The notes beneath the pieces are model-generated. The model saw nothing but the letters and a program-made list of their open reading frames with translations, ran no database searches and was not told the origin of the DNA. A stretch of DNA of 64,000 bases from Shimia sp. SK013 (GTDB lineage: Bacteria; Pseudomonadota; Alphaproteobacteria; Rhodobacterales; Rhodobacteraceae). A program made the translations under genes and the position numbers. Positions 19,093-28,225 of the stretch are shown here, in pieces. Each line of letters starts with the position of its first letter. Position 1 is the first letter of the stretch. The stretch covers positions 620,001 to 684,000 of the forward strand of contig NZ_LAJH01000009.1 of assembly GCF_001292625.1 (NCBI RefSeq), read 5' to 3'.

Positions 19093-20067
19093 ATGACGAC
19101 ACGCGCCGTAGTGATTGGCGTTGGCCACTACTTGCCGGAACGGGTCGTTCCCAACTCGGAATTTGAGCAAACACTCGACACCACAGACGAATGGATTCGC
19201 TCACGCTCAGGCATTGAGCGTCGCCACTTTGCAGCCGAGGGGGAAACCACCTCTATGCTGGGCGCGCATGCGGCAACAGCTGCGCTCAAGAGCGCGGGTC
19301 TGGCGCCGGATGATATCGACGCCATTGTTGTCGCCACTTCAACTCCGGATCTGACGTTTCCGTCTGTTGCTACCATGATTCAAGAAAAAATTGGCATGAC
19401 CCGCGGCTTTGGCTTTGACGTGCAAGCTGTCTGCGCCGGATTTATCTATGCGCTTACCAACGCCAACGCTCTCGTTGTCTCCGGACAGGCGAAACGCGTG
19501 ATGGTAATCGGCGCAGAAACTTTTTCACGCATCATGGACTGGACAGACCGCGCAACCTGCGTGCTGTTTGGTGACGGTGCCGGTGCCCTGATCCTTGAGG
19601 CGCAAGCCGGAAGCGGAACCACTCAGGACCGCGGCGTGCTTTCCAGCGACCTTAACAGCGACGGCCGTTACCGCGACATGCTGTATGTCGACGGAGGCGT
19701 CAGCTCGACCGGCACATCCGGAAAACTGCGCATGCAAGGAAATCCCCTTTTCCGCCAAGCCGTTGAAAAGCTTGCTTCAACCGCAACAGCGGCTCTGAGC
19801 AAGGTTGACTTGGACGACAGCGCTGTTGATTGGATTGTCCCTCATCAGGCCAACATCCGAATTATTCAGGGCACCGCCAAAAAACTTGGCGTACCGATGG
19901 AGCGTGTGATTGTCACGGTTCAGGACCACGGCAACACCTCTGCGGCCTCCATCCCTTTGGCGATGTCGGTGGGCGTTGCGCAAGGCAAAATCAAAAAGGG
20001 CGACTTGCTTGTTGCGGAAGCCATTGGCGGTGGTCTGGCATGGGGTGCCGTCGCCCTACGCTGGTAA
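19093..20067 (+). CDS. fabH: FabH, 3-oxoacyl-ACP synthase III
   Basis: Starts fatty-acid synthesis by condensing acetyl-CoA with malonyl-ACP. The 324-residue protein has the full catalytic triad C114 (QAVCAGF), H251 (VPHQAN) and N281 (HGNTSAAS). It follows plsX closely. Confidence 0.97.
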   Translation: MTTRAVVIGVGHYLPERVVPNSEFEQTLDTTDEWIRSRSGIERRHFAAEGETTSMLGAHAATAALKSAGLAPDDIDAIVVATSTPDLTFPSVATMIQEKIGMTRGFGFDVQAVCAGFIYALTNANALVVSGQAKRVMVIGAETFSRIMDWTDRATCVLFGDGAGALILEAQAGSGTTQDRGVLSSDLNSDGRYRDMLYVDGGVSSTGTSGKLRMQGNPLFRQAVEKLASTATAALSKVDLDDSAVDWIVPHQANIRIIQGTAKKLGVPMERVIVTVQDHGNTSAASIPLAMSVGVAQGKIKKGDLLVAEAIGGGLAWGAVALRW

Positions 20068-20148
20068 AATCATCTGCCTTTGACGCAGAAAACCCTCCTA
20101 ACCCATTGTGGAAACTCGCAGATAATCGCCTGCGCATCCCTTCTGTCA

Positions 20149-20178
20149 TTGACTCGGAATTTCCCTTTCCCCTATTCT
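20149..20178 (+). promoter_or_regulatory. Candidate ihfA promoter
   Basis: TTGACT (20149-20154), 18 bases, TATTCT (20173-20178), ending 30 bases before the ihfA start. Fits a vegetative promoter of moderate match. ihfA may therefore be expressed apart from fabH. Confidence 0.45.
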
Positions 20179-20208
20179 CCCACAATACATTGAAAAAAGG
20201 GGGAGAAG

Positions 20209-20511
20209 ATGACCGACAAGACATTGACCCGCATGGATCTCAGTGAAGCCGTTTTTCGCGAAGTGGGCCTGTCCCGCAATGACTCGGCGCAACTGGTAGA
20301 GAGCGTGCTCGACCATATGTCTGACGCGCTGGTGCGCGGCGAACAGGTCAAGATCTCCTCGTTTGGCACCTTTAGCGTGCGCGACAAGGCCGCACGCGTT
20401 GGTCGCAACCCAAAAACTGGCGAGGAGGTTCCGATCAACCCCCGCCGCGTCCTGACTTTCCGGCCTTCGCATCTGATGAAAGATCGCGTAGCGGCTGGCA
20501 ATAAAAAGTAA
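20209..20511 (+). CDS. ihfA: Integration host factor subunit alpha
   Basis: A 100-residue DNA-bending protein of the HU/IHF family with the arm segment [20 protein letters not shown]. Length and amino end ([22 protein letters not shown]) match IhfA. Start follows GGGGGAGAAG. It is followed by the MerR-type gene, as in other Rhodobacterales. Confidence 0.95.
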   Translation: MTDKTLTRMDLSEAVFREVGLSRNDSAQLVESVLDHMSDALVRGEQVKISSFGTFSVRDKAARVGRNPKTGEEVPINPRRVLTFRPSHLMKDRVAAGNKK

Positions 20512-20535
20512 CCGTTCAACCTTGAGGCGGCAGGT

Positions 20536-21225
20536 ATGGCCAAATCCCGCGATGCGTTTCGCACCATAAGCGAAGTCGCCGAGTGGCTCGACATTCAGGC
20601 GCATGTTTTGCGGTTCTGGGAAAGCAAGTTTTCTCAGGTCAAACCCGTAAAACGCGCCGGCGGCCGCCGCTATTACCGTCCACAGGACATGCTGCTTTTG
20701 GGCGGCATAAAAAAGTTGTTGCACGATGACGGTCTGACCATCAAAGGCGCGCAAAAACTGCTGCGAGAGGAAGGCATCAAATACGTCTCCTCGCTGTCAC
20801 ATTCCTTGGATGAGACGCACGGCGCAGAGATCGACAGCTCGGCCGCAAGCGTTGAACCCGCAGCCTCCGCGTCTGAAGACGCCCCGACAGAGGCCGCAGA
20901 CCCATCTGCGGCACCGCTGGTTGATGCGCCGGCGACTGCTGCTGAATCCGATTCCCTCGAGGACATCGGGTCTGATGTGGCACCAGCAGAGACCGAAGCG
21001 GAAAGCGTGGTTGCCACCCAGACACCGGACGCTGCCGTAGTCGAACCGGAGGCCGGTGCCCCCGTTGAAGACACGGCCCGCGATCCTGACGAAGTGCTCG
21101 AAGACTTCCTTGAACTCCTGCGCAGAGCCACGCATATCCACCCGGCTCAGGCCAACGAGGCCAACGAACTGGTCGCCCGTTTCCAAACCCTCTTTGAGGC
21201 GCCTCAGGAAACCATACAGGCCTGA
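20536..21225 (+). CDS. MerR-family regulator with acidic tail
   Basis: Residues 1-90 form a MerR winged helix ([19 protein letters not shown], then [10 protein letters not shown]). The rest (about 90-195) is a low-complexity Ala/Glu/Asp/Pro tail, followed by a short helical end ([21 protein letters not shown]). No metal-binding cysteines are present, so it is not a metal sensor of the CueR kind. The gene regularly follows ihfA in this group; its targets are unknown. Confidence 0.82.
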   Translation: MAKSRDAFRTISEVAEWLDIQAHVLRFWESKFSQVKPVKRAGGRRYYRPQDMLLLGGIKKLLHDDGLTIKGAQKLLREEGIKYVSSLSHSLDETHGAEIDSSAASVEPAASASEDAPTEAADPSAAPLVDAPATAAESDSLEDIGSDVAPAETEAESVVATQTPDAAVVEPEAGAPVEDTARDPDEVLEDFLELLRRATHIHPAQANEANELVARFQTLFEAPQETIQA

Positions 21226-21284
21226 GAAAAGTTGTTATTTTTGACTTGCCCCCGCCCGCAATTTCGTTATGAACAGCCCATCGT

Positions 21285-21361
21285 CGGGCTATGGCGCAGC
21301 CTGGTAGCGCGTCCGTCTGGGGGACGGAAGGTCGCAGGTTCGAGTCCTGCTAGCCCGACCA
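21285..21361 (+). tRNA. tRNA-Pro (GGG)
   Basis: 77 bases with encoded CCA. Acceptor CGGGCTA pairs with TAGCCCG, the anticodon stem TCCGT/ACGGA encloses CTGGGGG (anticodon GGG), and the T arm reads AGGTTCGAGTCCT. Confidence 0.95.
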
Positions 21362-21369
21362 CTAAAAAC

Positions 21370-21401
21370 CGTCCGTGTGCCGCAAGGCCCGGGCGTTTTT
21401 T
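21370..21401 (+). terminator. Intrinsic terminator after tRNA-Pro
   Basis: CGTCCG (21370-21375) pairs with CGGGCG (with a G-T pair) and an inner GCC-GCAA-GGC stem; six T follow (21396-21401). It lies between the tRNA and dcd. Confidence 0.7.
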
Positions 21402-21419
21402 GTATCCGGGGGGACGACG

Positions 21420-22496
21420 ATGACTGGCGTTTTACCAAGCCAAACCATTGAGACTATGCTGACATCTGGTGAGATTTCGGTCACGCACCCTCCTGCCGAA
21501 GGTCAGGTGCAACCGGCTTCGCTGGATTTGCGGCTTGGCGCTGTCGCCTACCGCGTGCGCGCTTCATTTTTGTCGGGCCAGGATCGCTCTGTCACCGACC
21601 GGTTGTCCGAATTTGAAATGCACCGCATCGATTTGACCGACGGCGCCGTACTGGAAAAGGGCTGCGTTTACGTTGTGCCTTTGATGGAAAGCCTCGCCCT
21701 GCCTGACGATGTGCAAGCCGTTGCCAACGCCAAAAGCTCAACCGGACGGCTTGACCTTCTGACCCGCACCATCACCGATGGCGGCACCGAATTTGACCGC
21801 ATCAACGCGGGCTATAGCGGCCCGCTTTATGCGGAAATCTGCCCGCGCAGCTTTTCTGTGCTTGTGCGTCCGGGCATGCGCCTGAACCAGATCCGGTTCC
21901 GCAAAGGCCAAAGCACGCTGACCGACGCCGATCTGCGCACCCTGCACGACCGAAGCCCGCTGGTGGACGGCGAGGCGGTGATTGACGACGGCCTCGGGTT
22001 CTCTGTCGATTTGCAACCGGCGACCGGCACGCTTGTGGGATACCGCGCCAAACCGCATACCGGCGTTATCGATCTGGACAACATCGGTCACTACGACCCT
22101 GCAGATTATTGGGAAGAATTGCACGCGTCTGACGGAAAAATCATCCTCGATCCCGGCGCGTTCTATATTCTGGTGAGTCGCGAAGCCGTGCACATTCCGC
22201 CTGCCTATGCGGCTGAAATGGCACCATTCTTGGCTATGGTCGGTGAGTTTCGGGTCCACTACGCAGGGTTCTTTGACCCGGGTTTTGGTCACGGCGCAGT
22301 TGGTGGCACCGGCTCCCGTGGCGTGCTCGAAGTGCGCTGCCACGAAGCCCCCTTCGTTCTGGAACATGGGCAAGTGGTTGGTCGGCTGGTTTATGAACGT
22401 ATGGCCGACGTGCCCGACCAACTTTATGGTGCGGGCATCGCGTCAAACTATCAGGGCCAGGGCCTGAAACTTTCCAAACATTTCAAGAGCGCCTAG
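21420..22496 (+). CDS. dcd: dCTP deaminase (long form)
   Basis: Makes dUTP from dCTP. The 358-residue length is about twice the classic Dcd, the duplicated dUTPase-fold type usual in alphaproteobacteria. The active-site block NAKSSTGRLDLLTR is in the first half, followed by GYSGPLYAEICP. Start at 21420 follows GGGGGGACGACG; the earlier ATG at 21375 lies in the tRNA terminator. Its stop codon sits inside a 20-base palindrome shared with the next gene. Confidence 0.9.
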   Translation: MTGVLPSQTIETMLTSGEISVTHPPAEGQVQPASLDLRLGAVAYRVRASFLSGQDRSVTDRLSEFEMHRIDLTDGAVLEKGCVYVVPLMESLALPDDVQAVANAKSSTGRLDLLTRTITDGGTEFDRINAGYSGPLYAEICPRSFSVLVRPGMRLNQIRFRKGQSTLTDADLRTLHDRSPLVDGEAVIDDGLGFSVDLQPATGTLVGYRAKPHTGVIDLDNIGHYDPADYWEELHASDGKIILDPGAFYILVSREAVHIPPAYAAEMAPFLAMVGEFRVHYAGFFDPGFGHGAVGGTGSRGVLEVRCHEAPFVLEHGQVVGRLVYERMADVPDQLYGAGIASNYQGQGLKLSKHFKSA

Positions 22497-22504
22497 GCGC
22501 TCTT
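22485..22504. terminator. Perfect 20-bp palindrome spanning two stop codons
   Basis: AAGAGCGCC-TA-GGCGCTCTT, palindromic through its whole length. It contains the dcd stop (TAG 22494-22496) and the first two bases of the opposed gene's stop (22503-22505). As RNA it gives an 8-bp stem with a CUAG loop from either strand. T-runs are absent, so it may also act as a 3' end stabiliser. Confidence 0.55.
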
Positions 22505-22721
22505 ACATCTTGTTCATGCGGCGCATCATGCGCATGGCCTGCTTGGCTTGCTTGGCACCGTTCTGGCCCTGTGCAGGCCGTCCGCCACCATGTTCATTGC
22601 CATTCTGTGCCTGCTTTTGGCCTTTGCCAGACACCGCACTGATGCCTGCATTAATGCCACCATTCACCACACGGCGCATGATGGTTCGGGTAATCATCTT
22701 GATGATCTGCTCAACGTTCAT
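22503..22721 (-). CDS. Small conserved-looking protein, unknown
   Basis: A 72-residue basic protein. Residues 1-28 could form an amphipathic helix (MNVEQIIKMITRTIMRRVV), residues 28-55 are rich in Gly, Gln and Asn, and the end is a Met/Arg-rich helix (AKQAMRMMRRMNKM). No family is recognised and no signal peptide is seen. It lies downstream of scpB, where tatABC is commonly found in relatives. Confidence 0.6.
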   Translation of the reverse strand: MNVEQIIKMITRTIMRRVVNGGINAGISAVSGKGQKQAQNGNEHGGGRPAQGQNGAKQAKQAMRMMRRMNKM

Positions 22722-22808
22722 TGCATAACTCCCAGTCTGCTCCTGCGCTATCTAAGCGCTAATTGTGCCCAATTTAAGGCCAACCCAGCTCCAAGAAACT
22801 GATTGTCC

Positions 22809-23501
22809 TCAGTCCTCGAACAATTCCGATTGACCTTCTATCACCTCATCTTCGTCCTCATCTTCATCTGACGGCTCGCCAAACGGCATGATACCGGGCG
22901 GTGGACGGTTCTCCAAAAGGCCGGCTGCACGCAGCTCTTTTAGCCCAGGCAGATCACGCGCGCTGGCAAGTCCGAAGTGATCCAGAAACTCGGACGTCAC
23001 CACAAAAGTCACTGGTCTGCCCGGTGTCATTTTGCGCCGACCAAACCGGATCCATTCCATCTCAAGCAGTTGATCAACCGTGCCCCGACTGACACTCACG
23101 CCGCGGATTTCTTCAATTTCAGCCCGTGTGACCGGTTGGTGGTAGGCGATGATCGCCAAAGTCTCGATCGCAGCCCGGCTCAACTTGCGCGTCTCGACCG
23201 TTTCTTTCTGCATTAGAAATCCAAGATCAGGCGCCGTGCGCATCGCCCAGGTGTCACCAACCTTGACCACCTGCACACCGCGCCCTTCATAGCGTTTGCG
23301 CAGATGCAGCATCGCCTCCGCTGCATCGCAACCATGCGGCATGCGCGCGTTCATATCCTTGATCGTCACAGGCTCAGCCGAGGCAAACAAAATCGCCTCA
23401 CACATGCGTTCTTGCTCGGCGATCGGTGGTGCTTCAAAAAGGCTTTCTTCTTGATGTTCAACCTCTTGTGCCCCGATCTTCTCGTCGTTGTCTTCAGTCA
23501 T
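22809..23501 (-). CDS. scpB: ScpB, condensin accessory protein
   Basis: Works with ScpA and SMC in chromosome condensation. The 230-residue product has two winged-helix regions (KLSRAAIETLAIIAYHQPVTRAEIEEIRGVS is the hallmark area) and an acidic tail DEDEDEDEVIEG. The start at 23501 overlaps the scpA stop by 8 bases, so translation is coupled. The frame upstream of this ATG lies inside scpA and is ignored. Confidence 0.94.
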   Translation of the reverse strand: MTEDNDEKIGAQEVEHQEESLFEAPPIAEQERMCEAILFASAEPVTIKDMNARMPHGCDAAEAMLHLRKRYEGRGVQVVKVGDTWAMRTAPDLGFLMQKETVETRKLSRAAIETLAIIAYHQPVTRAEIEEIRGVSVSRGTVDQLLEMEWIRFGRRKMTPGRPVTFVVTSEFLDHFGLASARDLPGLKELRAAGLLENRPPPGIMPFGEPSDEDEDEDEVIEGQSELFED

Positions 23502-24318
23502 CCCTGTCTTCCCGTCGGCGCACTTGGATCGGCGCGAATGTTTCTGTCTGGCGGAGCAGAACCTTACCTTCTTTGGCCAGTTCCAGTGATGCCGCAAAGG
23601 TCGACGCTGTGGCCGAACGCCGCTTCACCGGATCGTCTTCCCACCCTTCGGGCAAATAGCTCATGATGTCGGTCCAGTTGCCGGCAAACCCGATCAAGCG
23701 CCGCATGCGTTCCAGCGCTTCTTCCATCGTGAAAACCGACTCGCGGTCCATCACAAACGGGCGGAACTCGTCGCGGGTTCGCAACCGCGCATAGCCTTGC
23801 ATCAAATCAAGCAATGTCGCTGTATAGGTTACGCTCCGCACCCGCTCCACGCCCTCCGGCACACCGCGCTGAAAGAAATCACGCCCCAACCGGTCCCGCG
23901 CCATCAACTTGGCCGCCGCATCGCGCATCGCCTGCAACCGCTCCAGCTGAAACGCCAGATGCGCCGCCAGTTCTTCGCCGGACGGGCCCTCTTCCGTCGG
24001 ATCAGGCGGCAGCAAGAGACGTGATTTAAGAAACGCCAACCACGCCGCCATCACCAAATAGTCCGCCGCCAACTCCAATCGCAGCGCTTTGGCCTTTTCC
24101 ACAAAAGCCAAATACTGTTGTGCCAAATGCAAAATGGAGATCTTACGCAGGTCCACCTTTTGCGTTCGCGACAACGTCAGCAAAAGGTCCAATGGGCCCT
24201 CAAACCCGTCAACGTCAATGATCAACGCCTCCGCCACCAAGCGGTCGGCCACAGAGACCCCGCCCACCAGCGTTTCGGCACCATCCGGTGCATTGTCGTC
24301 AAAAAGATTTTCGGCCAT
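23494..24318 (-). CDS. scpA: ScpA, kleisin subunit
   Basis: Kleisin that bridges the SMC heads. The 274-residue product has the amino-terminal block VDGFEGPLDLLLTLSRTQKVDL and a winged helix near the end. The start at 24318 is 13 bases past the nagZ stop; longer frames upstream lie within nagZ. Part of the leftward nagZ-scpA-scpB run. Confidence 0.94.
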   Translation of the reverse strand: MAENLFDDNAPDGAETLVGGVSVADRLVAEALIIDVDGFEGPLDLLLTLSRTQKVDLRKISILHLAQQYLAFVEKAKALRLELAADYLVMAAWLAFLKSRLLLPPDPTEEGPSGEELAAHLAFQLERLQAMRDAAAKLMARDRLGRDFFQRGVPEGVERVRSVTYTATLLDLMQGYARLRTRDEFRPFVMDRESVFTMEEALERMRRLIGFAGNWTDIMSYLPEGWEDDPVKRRSATASTFAASLELAKEGKVLLRQTETFAPIQVRRREDRDD

Positions 24319-24331
24319 GCCTCTGCCTGCT

Positions 24332-25315
24332 TTAGAACGCTTTAAGTTCGGCAGAGAGCGCTTCAATGTCAACAGTATCAGGCGATTTGCGCGCGGCCAA
24401 CGCCGCCTCCGCCCGTGTTTGAGCGGCATCTGTCATTTCGCCCGAAGCCTGCGCCACTTCTTGCATCTCGGCAAAGTCACCGTTGCAGTGCAAAATCACA
24501 TCACATCCCGCATCTAAACTGACGCGCGACAAAGCCCCCAAAGAGCCCTTGAGCGCCTTCATGTTGATGTCGTCAGTCATGATCAGACCGCCAAAGCCGA
24601 TGTCGTCGCGGATCATCCGCATCATCTTGGCCGAGGTCGTGGCAGGCGCGTCGTCAATCGCCTCATAAACCAGATGCGCCGTCATCCCCATCGGCAGGTC
24701 ATTGAGCGCTTTGAAAGGTGCAAAATCTGCATCCAACTCCGATATCGGTGCAGCAACTGTTGGCAAATCAAAATGACTGTCCACAACGGCACGCCCATGT
24801 CCGGGTATATGTTTGACCACCGGCAACACACCGCCGTCCGACAGCCCGTCGGCCACCGCCCGACCAATTCGGGACACATATTCAGAGTCAAACCCATAGC
24901 AGCGGTTCTTCAGAAAGGGATGAGTGCTTTCATGCGCCACGTCCACCATCGGCGCACAATTGGCGTCCACGCCCAACGACAAAAGCTCATGCGCGATAAT
25001 GCGATAGCGCACATACATCGCGCGTTCGGCATTCTCGCCCGCGGCAACGACTTGTTCCAGAGGTGGCAAAAACTCAGACGCCAACGGCGCACGAAAGCGT
25101 TGAACCCGTCCGCCTTCCTGATCAATCAGAATGGGCGCGTGATGCGCCACGCAAGCGCGCAACTCTTCACACAAAGCCCGAACTTGATCCGAGCTTTCGA
25201 TATTACGGGCAAAAAGGATGAACCCAAACGGACGCACATCTCGAAAAAAGGCGTGTTCGTCGTCACTTAGCCGCAATCCTTCGCAGCCAAAAATCGTCGC
25301 GCCAAACCGATCCAT
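24332..25315 (-). CDS. nagZ: NagZ, beta-N-acetylhexosaminidase
   Basis: Cytoplasmic GH3 enzyme of peptidoglycan recycling that removes GlcNAc from muropeptides. The 327-residue protein shows KHIPGHG (168-174) and the nucleophile aspartate D248 in MTDDINM. No signal peptide. It sits 7 bases after the SPOR gene. Confidence 0.95.
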   Translation of the reverse strand: MDRFGATIFGCEGLRLSDDEHAFFRDVRPFGFILFARNIESSDQVRALCEELRACVAHHAPILIDQEGGRVQRFRAPLASEFLPPLEQVVAAGENAERAMYVRYRIIAHELLSLGVDANCAPMVDVAHESTHPFLKNRCYGFDSEYVSRIGRAVADGLSDGGVLPVVKHIPGHGRAVVDSHFDLPTVAAPISELDADFAPFKALNDLPMGMTAHLVYEAIDDAPATTSAKMMRMIRDDIGFGGLIMTDDINMKALKGSLGALSRVSLDAGCDVILHCNGDFAEMQEVAQASGEMTDAAQTRAEAALAARKSPDTVDIEALSAELKAF

Positions 25316-25322
25316 TAGGTCC

Positions 25323-26327
25323 TCATCGGGTGGTTACAGGGATGCAATCCGCGTTTTCAGCCTTCAAAGCGGAACACAAACGCCGCGCGTCTGACACATC
25401 GCCAAACCCCATCGCGCGCAAGCGATAGAACGTCCGCCCCCCGCTGCTGGCTTTCTGGATCACGCGGGTTTTGCCACTAAGATAGGCGTCAAACCGACCC
25501 AACAGCTTGTCCCATTCTCGCGAGGCAATCTCGGGGCTTGCAAACGCACCGAGCTGCACCATTCGGGTGCCTGCCGGAATGTCAGCCGCATCCATTGTTT
25601 TGGGTGCGGTGTCGCTCGCAAGCGCGGCGGATGCCGTACGCGTTGCCAAATCCGCGGGTCGCGCAACTGGGCGCAATGAACGTTTCAGACCGCCTTTGAC
25701 CACCGGCTTCGCGGGGTCAACAATCTCTTTGATCAGCTCATCCACATCTGACAGCGATACTTTCACCGGCGCGCTCTCGCCCACATCGCCGGTAAGAGGT
25801 GTGACACCAGCCGCCAACTGCGCAGCCAGTTCTTCAACCCCCATGGCCTTGCTCGCGTCGATCGGCTCAGGCGCAACAATCGGAGCAACCGCGGCCACTT
25901 CTATCTCTTGCAGGTTTTCGCTTTCTACCGGCGACGCAACAGCTGTCAGCGTCCGCGGCGCCTCTCCGGAAATAGAGATTGGCGGTGGCGCAACAACAAG
26001 ACGGTCCGCCGGTTTCGCTGCCGACCCTTCGGCCGCAACATTATTCACAGACAGCCCCTGATGGTCGGCTTGACTGCCGCCCGGGTCTTCGGGCTGGATG
26101 CGCATTGGCCCTTCCAGCGCGCGTACCACCGGCACGCCGCTCACGTCTCGCGACAGGATTTGAAAGCCCCACACGCACGCCCCAATCACCAAACCCACGG
26201 ACACAAGTCCACCGGCTTTGTTCACAAGATTGGCCGCACCGCCACTGCTCACCGCAGCGCCGTGTCTCGCATCTACACGATGACCCACATCGCGCCTGAC
26301 GACGCCATCTACGGGATAGTCTGCCAT
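25323..26327 (-). CDS. SPOR-domain membrane protein
   Basis: A 334-residue bitopic protein: short cytoplasmic end, one membrane helix (about residues 40-58, AGGLVSVGLVIGACVWGF), a long Pro/Ala-rich spacer, and a C-terminal SPOR domain (about 255-334, MVQLGAFASPEIASREWDKL). SPOR domains bind denuded peptidoglycan at the septum. Start at 26327 follows GAGG. Located between argS and nagZ, its normal place in this group. Confidence 0.9.
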   Translation of the reverse strand: MADYPVDGVVRRDVGHRVDARHGAAVSSGGAANLVNKAGGLVSVGLVIGACVWGFQILSRDVSGVPVVRALEGPMRIQPEDPGGSQADHQGLSVNNVAAEGSAAKPADRLVVAPPPISISGEAPRTLTAVASPVESENLQEIEVAAVAPIVAPEPIDASKAMGVEELAAQLAAGVTPLTGDVGESAPVKVSLSDVDELIKEIVDPAKPVVKGGLKRSLRPVARPADLATRTASAALASDTAPKTMDAADIPAGTRMVQLGAFASPEIASREWDKLLGRFDAYLSGKTRVIQKASSGGRTFYRLRAMGFGDVSDARRLCSALKAENADCIPVTTR

Positions 26328-26410
26328 TTTTGCCTCGCTGCCCACACCGATACATTGCCGGTGGAGTCGTCTTGCCTAGTTCCTCAAAACCCGTGCGACG
26401 TGCAGCTTGA

Positions 26411-28159
26411 CTACCGCATCTCTTGCGCAGGTGTTACGCCCAGAATACCAAGACCTGCGGAAATAACAACGGCCACGGACCGTGCCAGCGCAATTTTCGC
26501 CTGACTGGTCTCTGGGTCGTCCTCCTGAATAAAGCGCAACGAGGTGTCGTCGTTGCCTTTGTTCCACAAGGAATGTAGTTCGCTGGCCAGTTCATAGAGG
26601 TAAAACGCGACCCGGTGCGGCTCGTTGGTGCGCCCGGCGATTTCCACCAAACGCGGCCATTCCGCGATCTTCTTGGCCACGGTGATCTCTGCATCACTGC
26701 TAAGTTTGGTCAGATCGGCCGCCGCCAAAGTCGCGTCGTCCACGCCGATGCCGGCCTCGGCGGCTTTGCGCAGCACCGAACACACCCGTGCATGCGCGTA
26801 TTGCACATAAAACACAGGGTTGTCCTTGGATTGCTCCAGCACCTTGTCAAAATCAAAATCCAGCGGCGCGTCGTTGCGACGTGTCAGCATGACAAAGCGG
26901 GTCACATCCGGGCCAACCTGCTCGATCACGTCGCGCAGGGTGATAAACGTCCCTGCCCGCTTGGACATCTTGAACGGCTCACCATTTTTGAACAGCTTCA
27001 CCAATTGGGTCAGCTTGATATCAAAATGCACCCGTTTTTCGGTGTCCAACGCGGCGACAATCGCCTTCATGCGCTTCACATAACCACCGTGGTCTGCGCC
27101 AAACACATCGATGATCACGTCAAAGCCGCGCTTCACCTTGTCATAGTGATAGGCCAGATCCGGCGCGAAATAGGTCCATCCGCCGTCAGATTTCTGCACC
27201 GGACGGTCGACATCATCGCCATATTCGGTCGCTTTGAACAAGGTTTGCTCCCGCGGCTCCCAGCCATCAGGCTCCTTACCCTTAGGCGGCTCAAGCACGC
27301 CACGATACACGAGACCCATCTCACTCAGTTCTTCCAGAGTCTTCTCAATCTTGCCGCTGTCGTAATACGACCGCTCGGATGTCCAGACCTGCATGTTCAC
27401 ATTCAGCGCTTCAAGATCTTCGCGGATCTGGCGCAGCATCTCTTCCATGGTGATATCGCGAAACGTTTCCATCCATTCGGACTCGGGCTTGTCGATAAAG
27501 CTATCGCCAAACTTTTCCTTCAGCGCCTCACCAACCGGCACAAGGTAGTCGCCGGGATACAAGCCTTCCTTGACTTCAAACTCGAGCCCGTTGGCCTCGC
27601 GATACCGCTCATAGGCCGACCGCGCCAACACTTCGACTTGCCCGCCGGCGTCATTGACCCAATATTCGCGCGTCACGTCATAGCCACAGTAGGCCAGCAA
27701 TCCGGCCAGAGCGTCGCCAAACACTGCACCACGACAATGGCCGACGTGCAGCGGGCCAGTCGGGTTGGCCGACACATACTCCACGTTTGCGGACTTGCCA
27801 GCGCCCATGTCGGAGCGACCGAATTCATCGCCCCCCTCAAGCGCGGCCTTCACCACGCCCTGCCACAAGTTTGCCGCCAGACGCATGTTCAAAAAGCCGG
27901 GGCCTGCCACTTCGGCCACAACAACACGATCGTCTTCAACCAGCTTCGCAGCCAAGACATCCGCAATATCACGGGGCTTCATCTTGGCGGGTTTTGCCAA
28001 CACCATCGCGGCGTTTGTGGCCATATCGCCATGCAGCGCGTCTCGCGGCGGCTCGACGGCCACGTTTTTAAATTCGAGGCCCTCAGGCAGCGCGCCCTCA
28101 GCTTGCATCGCAGTCAGCGCATCAATCACCAGCGCACGCATCTCGGTAAAGAGGTTCAT
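26411..28159 (-). CDS. argS: Arginyl-tRNA synthetase
   Basis: Class I synthetase of 582 residues with the HIGH-type motif HVGH (138-141, after NPTGPL) and KMSKR in the later part (FKMSKRAGTFITLRD). The C-terminal anticodon-binding region ends in GVTPAQEMR. It follows the dGTPase gene by 66 bases. Confidence 0.97.
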   Translation of the reverse strand: MNLFTEMRALVIDALTAMQAEGALPEGLEFKNVAVEPPRDALHGDMATNAAMVLAKPAKMKPRDIADVLAAKLVEDDRVVVAEVAGPGFLNMRLAANLWQGVVKAALEGGDEFGRSDMGAGKSANVEYVSANPTGPLHVGHCRGAVFGDALAGLLAYCGYDVTREYWVNDAGGQVEVLARSAYERYREANGLEFEVKEGLYPGDYLVPVGEALKEKFGDSFIDKPESEWMETFRDITMEEMLRQIREDLEALNVNMQVWTSERSYYDSGKIEKTLEELSEMGLVYRGVLEPPKGKEPDGWEPREQTLFKATEYGDDVDRPVQKSDGGWTYFAPDLAYHYDKVKRGFDVIIDVFGADHGGYVKRMKAIVAALDTEKRVHFDIKLTQLVKLFKNGEPFKMSKRAGTFITLRDVIEQVGPDVTRFVMLTRRNDAPLDFDFDKVLEQSKDNPVFYVQYAHARVCSVLRKAAEAGIGVDDATLAAADLTKLSSDAEITVAKKIAEWPRLVEIAGRTNEPHRVAFYLYELASELHSLWNKGNDDTSLRFIQEDDPETSQAKIALARSVAVVISAGLGILGVTPAQEMR

Positions 28160-28225
28160 CAGACCCGTCCTTTGTCGGTTTGAGGTCGGTTTACCACCAT
28201 AGGGCGGCGCGTCAATGTAATGTGC

